From Jejubacter calystegiae (GTDB lineage: Bacteria; Pseudomonadota; Gammaproteobacteria; Enterobacterales; Enterobacteriaceae): 64,000 nt of DNA. The stretch covers positions 4,846,185-4,910,184 of the forward strand of contig NZ_CP040428.1 of NCBI RefSeq assembly GCF_005671395.1. Reading direction: 5' to 3'. Positions 1 to 8,359 of the stretch are shown in pieces. A program made the position numbers and the translations under genes. The notes under the pieces were generated by a model that was given only the letters and a program-made list of their open reading frames with translations, ran no database searches and was not told where the DNA came from. The number at the start of each line of letters is the position of its first letter. Position 1 is the stretch's first letter.

Positions 1-397
1 TCTCATCGCGCTTACCGCGACGGCGGCTGCGCATCACAATCACCACCGCGCCTCCCAGCACGCACAGCGCCGGGATCAGCCACAGTAAAATGGTCAGCGG
101 CGTCAGCGGCGGCTCATAAGTGACGAAATGACCATAGCGCGCCACCATATAGTCGATGATCTGCTGTTTGTTCTGGCCCTGCTGTTGCAGCTCATACACC
201 TTCTGGCGCATATCGGCGGCGATCATAGCGTTAGAGTCGGCAATGCTATTGTTCTGGCACTTGGGGCAACGTAGCTGTTCGGTCAGCTGGCGGAATTCCT
301 GCTCCTGAGCCTCGTTTTTAAACTGGTAAGTATCGATGGCCGCCCAGGCACTGAGCGTCATCATCAGGGCCATCAGCCCGATTAACCAACGACTCAT
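1..397 (-). CDS. ccmH: Cytochrome c maturation thiol-disulfide protein CcmH (partial, N-terminal part)
   Basis: Membrane-anchored periplasmic component of System I cytochrome c maturation that handles the CXXCH cysteines of apocytochrome c together with CcmF. The gene runs off the left edge; about 132 codons are present. They encode a signal peptide (residues 1-19, ending AWA), the RCPKCQ active-site motif (C44, C47), and a membrane segment near residues 105-125 followed by an Arg/Lys-rich stretch. E. coli CcmH is about 350 aa with a C-terminal TPR part; whether that is fused here cannot be seen. The start ATG overlaps the dsbE stop codon (ATGA), which supports translational coupling. Confidence 0.93.
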   Translation of the reverse strand, partial: MSRWLIGLMALMMTLSAWAAIDTYQFKNEAQEQEFRQLTEQLRCPKCQNNSIADSNAMIAADMRQKVYELQQQGQNKQQIIDYMVARYGHFVTYEPPLTPLTILLWLIPALCVLGGAVVIVMRSRRRGKRDE

Positions 398-951
398 GCC
401 CCCGCCTCCCGGCTGTATTTATCCCACAGTGGTTTCAACTGCTGCTGCCAGACGCGATCGTTAAGATCGCCGGCGTGGCGGTAACGGATGATCCCTTTGC
501 CGTCGATCAGGAAGGTTTCCGGCGCGCCGTAGACCCCCAGATCCAGTCCCAGCATACCGTCGCCGTCGAACAGACTCAGAGCATAAGGGTTGCCCAGTTC
601 GTTTAACCAGCGAACGGCCTTCTGGCGATCGTCCTTGTAGTTCATGCCCACCACGCGGATCCCCTGGGCCGACAGGCCATTCAGGAACTGATGTTCGGCG
701 CGGCAGGTGGGGCACCAGGTGGCCCAGACGTTAAGCAGCAGCGGCTTGCCGTCGGTCAGCACCGATTGATCGTACATTTTACCCGGGCTTTCCAGCGACT
801 CCAGGCGGAATACCGGCACCGGTTTGCCGATCAGCGCCGATTCCAGTCGGGTGGGATCGTCGCCATCGGCGTTGCGCACCAGTTGCCAGAGCAGCGCCGC
901 TGCCAGAAGCAGAAACAGGAATAGCGGAATAAACAGCACCTTACGATTCAT
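394..951 (-). CDS. dsbE: Thiol:disulfide interchange protein DsbE (CcmG)
   Basis: Thioredoxin-fold periplasmic reductant that keeps the haem-attachment cysteines of apocytochrome c, or of CcmH, reduced. At 185 aa it has the family length. It shows an N-terminal membrane anchor (about residues 5-24), the active site WCPTC (C80, C83), and a GAPETF segment carrying the cis-proline loop typical of CcmG. It overlaps ccmF upstream by 11 nt and ccmH downstream by 4 nt, so it is an internal gene of the ccm operon. Identification is secure. Confidence 0.96.
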   Translation of the reverse strand: MNRKVLFIPLFLFLLLAAALLWQLVRNADGDDPTRLESALIGKPVPVFRLESLESPGKMYDQSVLTDGKPLLLNVWATWCPTCRAEHQFLNGLSAQGIRVVGMNYKDDRQKAVRWLNELGNPYALSLFDGDGMLGLDLGVYGAPETFLIDGKGIIRYRHAGDLNDRVWQQQLKPLWDKYSREAGA

Positions 952-2902
952 TGCGCGCCCCCTTTAGCGTTTTACGTAAACGGTAACGCGGGTCGAGCAT
1001 ACAGAGCACGCCCCCCAGCGCCATCAGGACGCCGCCGTACCAGATCCAGCGGACAAAGGGTTTGTAGTACAGACGTACCGCCCAACTGCCATCGTCCAGT
1101 TCTTCGCCCAGCGCAGCGTAGAGATCCCGGGTCAGACCACCATCGATAGCCGCTTCGGTCATCATCATCCGATTACTGTTATAGAAGCGCTTTTCGGCAC
1201 GCAGCGTCGCTTCCGGCTTGCCGTTGCGGGTGACGTCGATAATTCCCACCCCGCCCCGGTAGTTAGGGCCGGTAATATCGTGTACATCGCGGAAGGTGAA
1301 GTGGTACTGGTGGATATTCACGCTATCGCCGGACTTCATCCGCACATCGCGTTCGATGCTGTAATTCTGGCTGAAGGCGATACCGACCACAGTGACCGCC
1401 ACGCCGACGTGGCCCAGCACCATGCCCCAGTGGCTGCGCGACAGTTTCGTCAGCCCGCGCCACAGGCCGTGCCTGACGGTGGCACGCTCATGAACTTCCA
1501 TCAGCGCCAGCACAAAGACCCAGATGGCCATCAGCAACCCGACTACCGTCATCGCTTCGATCCGGTCCTGGAACAGCCAGGGCAGCAGCAACGCAAGCAA
1601 CGCGGTAACCACCAGCGCAATCAGCAACCGCCCGCGCAGCTTGTGGGGTTCATCGCGACGCCAGCGTACCAACGGCCCGATGCCCAGCATCAGGGCAAAA
1701 GGCGCCATCAGCACGCTGAACATGGTGTTAAAGAAGGGCTCGCCAATGGAGATACTGCCCAGTCCCAGCTGTTTGTGGACCAGCGGCAGCAGCGTGCCCA
1801 ACAGCACCACCAGCATAGCCGCTACCAGCAGCACATTGTTGCCCAGCAGGAAAGATTCGCGCGACCACAGCTCATTGCTGACGCGGGCCCGTACCCGATT
1901 ACCCTTCACGGCGTAGAGCAGCAGCGAACTGCCGATCACAATCACCAGCAGCGCCAGAATAAACATGCCGCGAGCCGGATCCGAGGCAAAGGAGTGCACC
2001 GACACCAGCACGCCGGAGCGCACCAGGAAGGTGCCGAGCAGGCAGAGCGAGAACGCGGTAATCGCCAGCAGCACAGTCCAGGCCTTAAAGCTGCCGCGCT
2101 TTTCGGTTACCGCCAGCGAGTGCATCAACGCCGTGCCCACCAACCAGGGCATAAAGGAGGCGTTTTCTACCGGATCCCAGAACCACCAGCCTCCCCAGCC
2201 CAGCTCGTAATAAGCCCAGGCGGAGCCCAGTACGATACCGATGGTCAGGAACACCCAGGCGGCCTGAGTCCAGGGGCGCGACCAGCGCGCCCAGGCGGTA
2301 TCCAGCTTGCCCGCCATTAGCGAGGCGATGGCGAAGGCAAAGGCCACCGAGAAACCGACATAGCCCATATACAGCAGCGGTGGGTGGAAGATAAGCCCGA
2401 TATCCTGCAACAGCGGGTTCAGATCGCGCCCTTCAATGGGAAAATCCGGCAGGGTGCGGGTGAAAGGGTCTGAGGTCAGCAGAATAAACAGCAGGAAGCC
2501 GACATTGATCATCCCCATCACTGCCAGGACCCGCGCTACGGAATCCAGCGGCATCCGGCGGCTGAACAGCGCCACCGCACAGGTCCAGGCGCTCATCAGC
2601 AGTACCCACAGCAGCAGCGATCCTTCGTGGGCCCCCCAGGTGGCCGCCACCCGATACCAGACCGGCAGCTCAGTATTGGAGTTGTTCACCACATACAGCA
2701 CGGTGAAGTCATTGACCACAAAGGCGTACACCAGGATCAGAAACGCCCCGAGAATAGCCAGAAACAGCGCGCAGCTCAGCGGCCGCGCCAGCGCCATTAG
2801 CCGCACATCCTGACGCGATGCGCCCCACAGCGGCCAGATGCTCAGCACCAGCGCAATGCCCAGCGCCAGGCAGAGCAGGTAATTGCCTATTTCCGGCATC
2901 AT
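941..2902 (-). CDS. ccmF: Cytochrome c haem lyase subunit CcmF
   Basis: Large polytopic inner-membrane protein that takes haem from holo-CcmE and attaches it to apocytochrome c in the periplasm. The 653-aa product has the expected length and many hydrophobic segments. The tryptophan-rich WWD haem-handling motif (WGGWWFWDPVEN) lies at residues 236-247. Candidate haem-ligand histidines lie in FHPPLLYMG (H173) and just after the WWD motif. The start codon overlaps the ccmE stop by one base. It is one of the core genes of the ccm operon. Confidence 0.97.
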   Translation of the reverse strand: MMPEIGNYLLCLALGIALVLSIWPLWGASRQDVRLMALARPLSCALFLAILGAFLILVYAFVVNDFTVLYVVNNSNTELPVWYRVAATWGAHEGSLLLWVLLMSAWTCAVALFSRRMPLDSVARVLAVMGMINVGFLLFILLTSDPFTRTLPDFPIEGRDLNPLLQDIGLIFHPPLLYMGYVGFSVAFAFAIASLMAGKLDTAWARWSRPWTQAAWVFLTIGIVLGSAWAYYELGWGGWWFWDPVENASFMPWLVGTALMHSLAVTEKRGSFKAWTVLLAITAFSLCLLGTFLVRSGVLVSVHSFASDPARGMFILALLVIVIGSSLLLYAVKGNRVRARVSNELWSRESFLLGNNVLLVAAMLVVLLGTLLPLVHKQLGLGSISIGEPFFNTMFSVLMAPFALMLGIGPLVRWRRDEPHKLRGRLLIALVVTALLALLLPWLFQDRIEAMTVVGLLMAIWVFVLALMEVHERATVRHGLWRGLTKLSRSHWGMVLGHVGVAVTVVGIAFSQNYSIERDVRMKSGDSVNIHQYHFTFRDVHDITGPNYRGGVGIIDVTRNGKPEATLRAEKRFYNSNRMMMTEAAIDGGLTRDLYAALGEELDDGSWAVRLYYKPFVRWIWYGGVLMALGGVLCMLDPRYRLRKTLKGARNES

Positions 2903-3378
2903 CAGTGATTATCCTTATAAGCTTCCGCGGGGCGATGGTGGTTCTCTTTCATCGCCTCTTTCACTTCCGGCGGCGTATAGTTTTCATCATGCTTAGCCAG
3001 TACCTCTTTGGCGACAATATGATTGTTTTCGCCAAACTCACCCTGGGCTACCACGCCCTGCCCTTCACGGAACAGATCCGGCAGTATGCCTTCATAGGAG
3101 ACATCCACCACGCCGCGGGCGTCGTAAAGCTTAAAGCTCACCTTCAGGCTCTCTTTATCGCGCTTCACGCTGCCGGGCATCACCATGCCGCCAACCCGCA
3201 GGCGCTGCCCCGGCTCCGGTTTCAGGTGGCTTTCCCCTTTGCCGTAGATAATTTCGCCGGGGGTATAGAAGAGATCGATATTGGAACGCAGCGCATAAAG
3301 CACCAGCGTGACAGTAAGCGCTAACCCCGCCAGCAGCGCCAGCGCCAGCCAGAGTCGGGTTTTTCGACGTGGATTCAC
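2902..3378 (-). CDS. ccmE: Haem chaperone CcmE
   Basis: Periplasmic haem chaperone that binds haem covalently and passes it to CcmF. The 158-aa protein has one N-terminal membrane anchor (about residues 8-29) and an OB-fold domain. The covalent haem ligand H130 lies in the sequence KHDENY, with the haem-supporting tyrosine Y134 four residues later; both match the known positions in E. coli CcmE. It is followed by ccmF with a one-base overlap and preceded by ccmD with no gap. Confidence 0.97.
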   Translation of the reverse strand: MNPRRKTRLWLALALLAGLALTVTLVLYALRSNIDLFYTPGEIIYGKGESHLKPEPGQRLRVGGMVMPGSVKRDKESLKVSFKLYDARGVVDVSYEGILPDLFREGQGVVAQGEFGENNHIVAKEVLAKHDENYTPPEVKEAMKENHHRPAEAYKDNH

Positions 3379-3597
3379 TTATGCTTCCTCAGGCTTAATA
3401 TTCTGTTGCGCCGCGCGAATACGCCGTTCGCGGGACTGTTGACGGCGGACCTCTTCCAGCAGCGCACGACGCAGCCACAGGGTATGAGCCACCAGGCCGA
3501 AAAGGGCGATAGCCGTTGCCGCGACCGCCAGCCAGACGTAGAAGGCGTAACCCCCCATCGCCCAGAAATTCTGCCAGCTATTAAAGGCCAGTTGCAT
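3379..3597 (-). CDS. ccmD: Haem exporter accessory protein CcmD
   Basis: Small single-span inner-membrane protein that helps release holo-CcmE from the CcmABC complex. I chose the internal ATG giving a 72-aa product that begins MQLAFNSWQNF. This matches the usual length (69 aa in E. coli) and puts the start at TGATG, overlapping the ccmC stop by one base. A longer in-frame start 13 codons upstream would lie inside ccmC. A membrane segment at about residues 16-38 is followed by an Arg-rich cytoplasmic tail. Confidence 0.92.
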   Translation of the reverse strand: MQLAFNSWQNFWAMGGYAFYVWLAVAATAIALFGLVAHTLWLRRALLEEVRRQQSRERRIRAAQQNIKPEEA

Positions 3598-4349
3598 CAG
3601 GCTTTCCTCCCTTTTTGCGCCAGCGCGGCCACCCACGGGCGGCGGCGTTCCTGAATCAGAATAAGGTTACGCAGGCGCATCAGCGTCAGCGTCACAAACA
3701 GCGTGAGGTACCCGAAAATGCACCAGCGTAGCGGTATCCGCATGGCCGGATCGATAGTCTGCTGCATATTGGTGGAACCCTGGTGCAGGGTATTCCACCA
3801 GACCACCGAGTAGTGGATGATCGGCAGGTTTACGACGCCCACCAGCACCAGAATACCAGCGGCGCGCCCCGCCAGGCGGCGGTCGTCAAACGCGTTGTAC
3901 AGGGCGATAACCCCAACGTACAGAAACAGCAGCACCAGCTCCGAAGTCAGGCGGGCATCCCAGATCCACCAGGTGCCCCACATCGGCTTACCCCAGGCAG
4001 AGCCGGTGATCAGCGCAATCAGGGTATAGGTGGCGCCGACCGGCGCCATAGCGGCAACCGCCAGATCGGCCATCTTCATCTGCCAGATCAAACCAATAAA
4101 GGCGGCAATCGCCATTGAAGCGTAGATGCCCATCGACCACATGGCCGCCGGTACGTGCAGATACATGATGCGATAGCTCTGCCCCTGCTGATAGTCCGCT
4201 GGCGCAAAGGCAAAGCCCCAGATGCAGCCCACCACCAGTAGCAGCGCACTCAATAACCCCAGCCACGGGATAAAGCGCCCGCAGAGGCCATAGAGCCGCT
4301 CCGGAATCGCCAGCCGATGTAATGCTTTCCACATTGTTTTATCGCTCAC
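3597..4349 (-). CDS. ccmC: Haem exporter subunit CcmC
   Basis: Six-span membrane protein that loads haem onto CcmE. The 250-aa product carries the WWD motif WGTWWIWDAR at residues 124-133. The flanking periplasmic histidines are in YLHVPAAMW (H65) and NTLHQG (H189), all hallmarks of CcmC. It sits between ccmB and ccmD in the operon, in the order seen in E. coli. Confidence 0.97.
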   Translation of the reverse strand: MSDKTMWKALHRLAIPERLYGLCGRFIPWLGLLSALLLVVGCIWGFAFAPADYQQGQSYRIMYLHVPAAMWSMGIYASMAIAAFIGLIWQMKMADLAVAAMAPVGATYTLIALITGSAWGKPMWGTWWIWDARLTSELVLLFLYVGVIALYNAFDDRRLAGRAAGILVLVGVVNLPIIHYSVVWWNTLHQGSTNMQQTIDPAMRIPLRWCIFGYLTLFVTLTLMRLRNLILIQERRRPWVAALAQKGRKA

Positions 4350-4369
4350 AAAGCTCAGAAATTCTTTTG

Positions 4370-5029
4370 TTATTGCACGCTAACCCTGAGTGCCGCCGCC
4401 GTGGCAAAAGGACTCAGAGTGGCGCTCCCGGCCAGAAAGGCGCCTAAAATCGCCATATAGCCGTTTACCGGCAGATTCATCGCCGCCGCATCCAGCGCTG
4501 CCGTGGCAAAAATCAGTAGCGGAATAGTAAGTGGCAGCACCAGCAGACTCAACAGCACGCCGCCGCGCCGTAGCCCCACCGTTAGCCCAACGCCAATGGC
4601 GCCCAGAAAGCTCAGGGTCGGCGTGCCCAGCAACAGCGTCAGGGCCATTATCTGCCAGCTGTGAACATCCAGCCCCAGCAGCATCGCCACCAGCGGCGAC
4701 AGTAACAGTAATGGCAGGCCAGTCACCACCCAGTGAGCACACACTTTGGCTAATACCACCGCCGGTAGTGGTAACGGCATCAGCATCAGCTGTTCCAGGC
4801 CGCCATCCTGCCAGTCGTCGCGAAACAGTCGCTCCATCGCCAGCAGCGAAGAGAGCAGCGCCGCCACCCAGATAACCCCGGGGGCGATACGCGCCAGCAT
4901 CTGCGGCTCCGGCCCCAGTCCTAACGGAAACAGCGTTATCACGATCAGGAAAAACCACAGCGGATTAATGATCTCCGCCCCTTTGCGAAACGCCACCCGC
5001 AGCTCGCGCCGGAAGATCTGCCACATCAT
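4370..5029 (-). CDS. ccmB: Haem exporter ABC permease CcmB
   Basis: Membrane component of the CcmA2B1C1 ABC-type complex that drives release of holo-CcmE. The 219-aa sequence is very close to E. coli CcmB, with about six hydrophobic segments and the conserved beginning [13 protein letters not shown]. It overlaps ccmA by 4 nt (the ccmB ATG within the ccmA stop region) and is followed after 20 nt by ccmC. Confidence 0.96.
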   Translation of the reverse strand: MMWQIFRRELRVAFRKGAEIINPLWFFLIVITLFPLGLGPEPQMLARIAPGVIWVAALLSSLLAMERLFRDDWQDGGLEQLMLMPLPLPAVVLAKVCAHWVVTGLPLLLLSPLVAMLLGLDVHSWQIMALTLLLGTPTLSFLGAIGVGLTVGLRRGGVLLSLLVLPLTIPLLIFATAALDAAAMNLPVNGYMAILGAFLAGSATLSPFATAAALRVSVQ

Positions 5030-5652
5030 GCGCCTTCCTCCATCACACCGGGAGCAAGGGTAATACAGCGCAGCGGACAGGACATTGGCCGTAATGGCTG
5101 ATGGGTGGTCAGCACCACCATTCCCCCGCGCGCGGCGTGAAATTCAAAACGTTGAGTCAGTTTTTCGACCCCGGAGACATCGAGCGCGGTAAAAGGCTCA
5201 TCCAGAATCCACAGCGGCGCTTTACTTAACCACAGGCGCGCCAGCGCGACCCGCCGCTGCTGTCCGGCAGAAAGTTGGGCCGCAGGCACATCTTCATAGC
5301 CCACCAGCCCGACTGCCTCCAGCGCCTGCCAGCGTGCCTGCTGGTCGGAGTCCGCGTGGAAAAAGCGCAGATTTTCATCCGCCGTCATCACACTTTTCAC
5401 CCCGGGCTGATGACCCAGCCACAGCAGTTCCCGATGGTAGCCTTCGCGGTCGCGACGCAGTGGCGTATCGCGCCAGCATACCTGCCCCGCTTCCATAGAG
5501 GCCAACCCGCACAGGATGCGCAACAGCGAGGTTTTTCCGGCGCCGTTGGGACCAGCAACCTGCACCACATCGCCCGCTCCAACGGTAAACGACAGCGCCT
5601 GAAACAGCACCCGTTCATCGCGGACGCAGGTCAGATTTTGCGCATCAAGCAT
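5026..5652 (-). CDS. ccmA: Haem exporter ATP-binding protein CcmA
   Basis: Cytoplasmic ATPase of the CcmAB complex. The 208-aa protein has Walker A GPNGAGKT (residues 34-41), the ABC signature LSAGQQRR and Walker B LWILDEPF. It is the first gene of the ccm operon here. Upstream lies a 192-nt gap and then the divergent yfdC, not nap genes as in E. coli, so the operon must have its own promoter in that gap. Confidence 0.96.
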   Translation of the reverse strand: MLDAQNLTCVRDERVLFQALSFTVGAGDVVQVAGPNGAGKTSLLRILCGLASMEAGQVCWRDTPLRRDREGYHRELLWLGHQPGVKSVMTADENLRFFHADSDQQARWQALEAVGLVGYEDVPAAQLSAGQQRRVALARLWLSKAPLWILDEPFTALDVSGVEKLTQRFEFHAARGGMVVLTTHQPLRPMSCPLRCITLAPGVMEEGA

Positions 5653-5844
5653 CGGGGAAGGACTCCATCATCATTCAGGGCGCGGGAATCATACCATACA
5701 CCGCTGGCCTGCTCTAAGCCCGGCCAGGCCTGATTGATACTCATAAAGGGGTAATGTTTTTAATCAGATCAAAAAGTGATCGGATAGTTTTGCCAGAGCG
5801 CGGCTACGCTTAATACCAGGATAACCAACGGAGGGAAAACCATC

Positions 5845-6720
5845 ATGAACCCGTCTAATGACAACCAGCATGTCGAAAGCGAAGAGAAACAAAAAGGCGA
5901 ACAGATTGAGCGCCGCGAACAGGCGCTGCCCTCACGCGCCATGGCCACCCATGAACAGATACGCCACGAGGGCGAAAAGGAGCTGGAGCGCGACGCCATG
6001 GCGCTGCTCTGGTCCGCCATCGCTGCCGGGATGTCGATGGGCGCATCGCTAATGGCAAAAGGTATTTTCCATGTCCATCTGGAAGGGGTACCCGGCGCCT
6101 TTATGATTGAGTGCCTTGGCTATACCTTCGGCTTTATTATCGTGATTATGGCGCGCCAGCAGTTGTTTACCGAAAATACGGTCACCGCCGTGCTGCCAGT
6201 GATGCATAAACCCGGCGCGGGTAATCTGCTGTTACTGTTGCGGCTGTGGGGCCTGGTGGTACTGGGCAACCTGGCAGGCACCGCGCTGGCAGCGCTGGCC
6301 ATTAACTTTATGCCGGTGTTCGACGAACCGACCCGCGCCGCCTTCAGCGAAATCGGCGCGGCGGTGATGCATAACAGCCCGGGGGAGATGTTCGCCAAAG
6401 CCATTGTTTCCGGCTGGCTGATTGGCACCATGGTGTGGATGCTGCCCGCCGCCGGTTCCGCCAGGATTTGGGTCATTATTCTGATGACCTGGCTTATTGC
6501 TTTAGGCGACACCACCCATATCGTGGTCGGCAGCGTCGAGATCTTCTTCCTGGTCTTTAACGGCGAAGCCAGCTGGAGCGAGTTCCTGTGGCCCTTCGCC
6601 CTGCCGACGCTGGCGGGCAATATTATCGGCGGCACCTTTATCTTCGCGCTGATTAGCCACGCCCAGATTCGCAACGATATGGCGAATCAGAAAAAATCCC
6701 GCAGCGCGCAGGTGGAATAG
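5845..6720 (+). CDS. yfdC: Formate/nitrite-transporter (FNT) family membrane protein YfdC
   Basis: Inner-membrane channel-like protein of the FNT family; its physiological substrate is not established. The 291-aa product has a charged N-terminal extension (about residues 1-50, Glu/Lys/Arg rich), then about six membrane segments. The segment GDTTHIVVGS carries the histidine found at the pore in this family. Sequence and position beside argW match E. coli YfdC (310 aa); the C-terminal tail is shorter here. A good ribosome site (GGAGGG) precedes the ATG. Confidence 0.93.
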   Translation: MNPSNDNQHVESEEKQKGEQIERREQALPSRAMATHEQIRHEGEKELERDAMALLWSAIAAGMSMGASLMAKGIFHVHLEGVPGAFMIECLGYTFGFIIVIMARQQLFTENTVTAVLPVMHKPGAGNLLLLLRLWGLVVLGNLAGTALAALAINFMPVFDEPTRAAFSEIGAAVMHNSPGEMFAKAIVSGWLIGTMVWMLPAAGSARIWVIILMTWLIALGDTTHIVVGSVEIFFLVFNGEASWSEFLWPFALPTLAGNIIGGTFIFALISHAQIRNDMANQKKSRSAQVE

Positions 6721-6758
6721 CGGCTGGCGATACTTTAAGCAGTCAGGCGACCGGTAGC

Positions 6759-6786
6759 TTAACCTGACGGCAAAAACAGGTATACT
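6759..6786 (+). promoter_or_regulatory. Putative sigma-70 promoter of argW
   Basis: A -10 hexamer TATACT at 6781-6786 lies 16 nt behind TTAACC (6759-6764, 4 of 6 matches to the -35 consensus). It is followed by a GC-rich stretch before the tRNA begins at 6797. The arrangement is typical of stable-RNA promoters. Read from sequence only. Confidence 0.55.
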
Positions 6787-6796
6787 GGTCGCCGCC

Positions 6797-6871
6797 GTCC
6801 CCTTAGTTAAATGGATATAACGAGCCCCTCCTAAGGGCTAGTTGCAGGTTCGATTCCTGCAGGGGACGCCA
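6797..6871 (+). tRNA. argW: tRNA-Arg (anticodon CCT)
   Basis: The 75-nt cloverleaf has acceptor stem GTCCCCT/AGGGGAC, anticodon CCT within CTCCTAAG, a TTCGATT T-loop and an encoded CCA end. Its position after yfdC identifies it as argW, reading the rare AGG codon. In E. coli this tRNA is the attachment site of prophage CPS-53. Here it is followed at once by the non-backbone citrate island. Confidence 0.97.
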
Positions 6872-7038
6872 CATTCAAGCGAACCACTACGAACCCACCC
6901 GAACGAATCCCAGCAATAAAGCCCCCCGAGCCAATACTTAAAACTGACTCAATACCTGCTATCAAACCTGTGTACACAAATCGCACGGTACCCAACTGAT
7001 TGCGCATTAATCTTTGCGATATTGTGCCTGTGAGACGG

Positions 7039-7842
7039 CTATTTTATTTCAGACAACACCCATCCCACCGACAATAAATCCGCACTACCTCCCGGGCTTA
7101 AATTCCGTTTAACCAGCATATTATCCATCCTGATCAACTCATCATGATCCCAGCCGTTGGCCAGTAGTTTGAGTGCGTAGCCCTGTACGTAGCGCAGCCC
7201 TTCAATGCCGCCGCGCGACACCAGGTTGCTGTCCTGATTGATAGCCATCAGGCGTAACAACAGGTCGTGAAGGGAATTTCCTTTCCACTGCGTCAGTACA
7301 TTACGTACCGTCGCAAAGCCACTTTCCGCCTCGCCGCGCGCACCGGTTAAACCGTACTGTTGAAACTGCCGCTCACCCGCCGTCGCCTTTCCGCTGTGTG
7401 CGGCCAGCTCTCGCGAAACCAGCCCGTTGCAGATGTTACTCACCTCATAACAGAGGCTTTCTGAGGAGACGTTTTTCACACGCCCGGCGGCGAAGCACAG
7501 TAAACCAAGAGCAAAAATACCGCCTTTGTGCGTGTTAATCCCGTTCGTCGCGGCATACATCGCCTGTTCGCAGGCCATTCCCATAAGGCGGAGAACCCGT
7601 AACTGTTCGTCTGCGGGTTTATCTGCATGCGCATGACCCAACTCAGCAAAGCGCGAAAACCACGGCGTAATCGCCGTAATGCTGCGGACAAACAGCGCGT
7701 GGTCCATATCGCGATGGGAGCCGTTATTGCGTTTGTCCACCAGCCCCGGTTTGGGTGTCAGTTCCAGCTCCTGCCACAGCGCCGCTGCGGCAAGCGCGGG
7801 GACATCAACCGGGCGCGGTTTAGTCGCGAGCAAACCAGTCAT
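7039..7842 (-). CDS. citG: Triphosphoribosyl-dephospho-CoA synthase CitG
   Basis: Makes the precursor of the citrate lyase prosthetic group from ATP and dephospho-CoA. The 267-aa protein shows family motifs: PKPGLVDKRNNGSH near the N-terminus, TNGINTHKGGIFALGLL in the middle, and GARGEAESGF and SPGGSADLL towards the end. Its start lies 23 nt inside citX, so the two are translationally coupled. It is the last gene of the cit operon and faces argW. Confidence 0.95.
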   Translation of the reverse strand: MTGLLATKPRPVDVPALAAAALWQELELTPKPGLVDKRNNGSHRDMDHALFVRSITAITPWFSRFAELGHAHADKPADEQLRVLRLMGMACEQAMYAATNGINTHKGGIFALGLLCFAAGRVKNVSSESLCYEVSNICNGLVSRELAAHSGKATAGERQFQQYGLTGARGEAESGFATVRNVLTQWKGNSLHDLLLRLMAINQDSNLVSRGGIEGLRYVQGYALKLLANGWDHDELIRMDNMLVKRNLSPGGSADLLSVGWVLSEIK

Positions 7843-8359
7843 CGATCATCTTCTCCACGCGCGCCACCACCTGCTCCAGAGGATGATTGCGCGAACGGGA
7901 ACAGGCGTGGGCAGGTTCATTGCAAATCAGGCAGCGTCTGAGGTGTGAGCCCAGCGACTGACGTCCAACCTGGCTGTTTTCAGGGCAAATCACATCCAGA
8001 TCCCACAGCCTGCCAAGCGGATGCGTCTGCTCCAGTTCCGCACAGTGCGCTTTGATTTCCGCCGCCGGATGTGCCACGCACCACAGCGCTTCGGGCCCGG
8101 TCGGGAGCCACAGCACCTGGCGATCCAGCACCTGCCAGCGGTTTTTCCACAGCAGTTGATCGCACATCTGTAACGCCACGCCCATAGTATTGCGATAGCG
8201 CAGGCTGTCTTTGATTTTTCCGGGCGTCACCAGCGTGAGGGAGATCACCGGTTGTTGATAGTGCGTAAGCCAGTCAGCCTGGCGGGCTGCGCGGCGCTCT
8301 TTCGCCGCCAGCAGCGCGTCCAGGCTGACACCTGCCCGCACGGGTGTCGCAATGGTCAT
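7820..8359 (-). CDS. citX: Apo-citrate lyase phosphoribosyl-dephospho-CoA transferase CitX
   Basis: Transfers the prosthetic-group precursor made by CitG onto the acyl carrier subunit CitD. The 179-aa protein carries the conserved GRLWDLDV segment and the Cys-rich C-terminal motif RRCLICNEPAHACSRSR. Its start overlaps the citF stop by 4 nt. A separate citX and citG is the arrangement found in Klebsiella-type clusters, whereas some species fuse them. Confidence 0.95.
   Translation of the reverse strand: MTIATPVRAGVSLDALLAAKERRAARQADWLTHYQQPVISLTLVTPGKIKDSLRYRNTMGVALQMCDQLLWKNRWQVLDRQVLWLPTGPEALWCVAHPAAEIKAHCAELEQTHPLGRLWDLDVICPENSQVGRQSLGSHLRRCLICNEPAHACSRSRNHPLEQVVARVEKMIDDWFARD

Noticed and set aside
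1280-2320. A 346-codon open frame opposite ccmF
   Set aside because: It lies wholly antisense to a secure gene and is low-complexity (His, Gln, Arg rich), as expected from the complement of GC-rich coding DNA.
6872-7038. A prophage attachment site or integrase remnant behind argW
   Set aside because: No integrase fragment and no second copy of the tRNA 3-prime end was found in the window.
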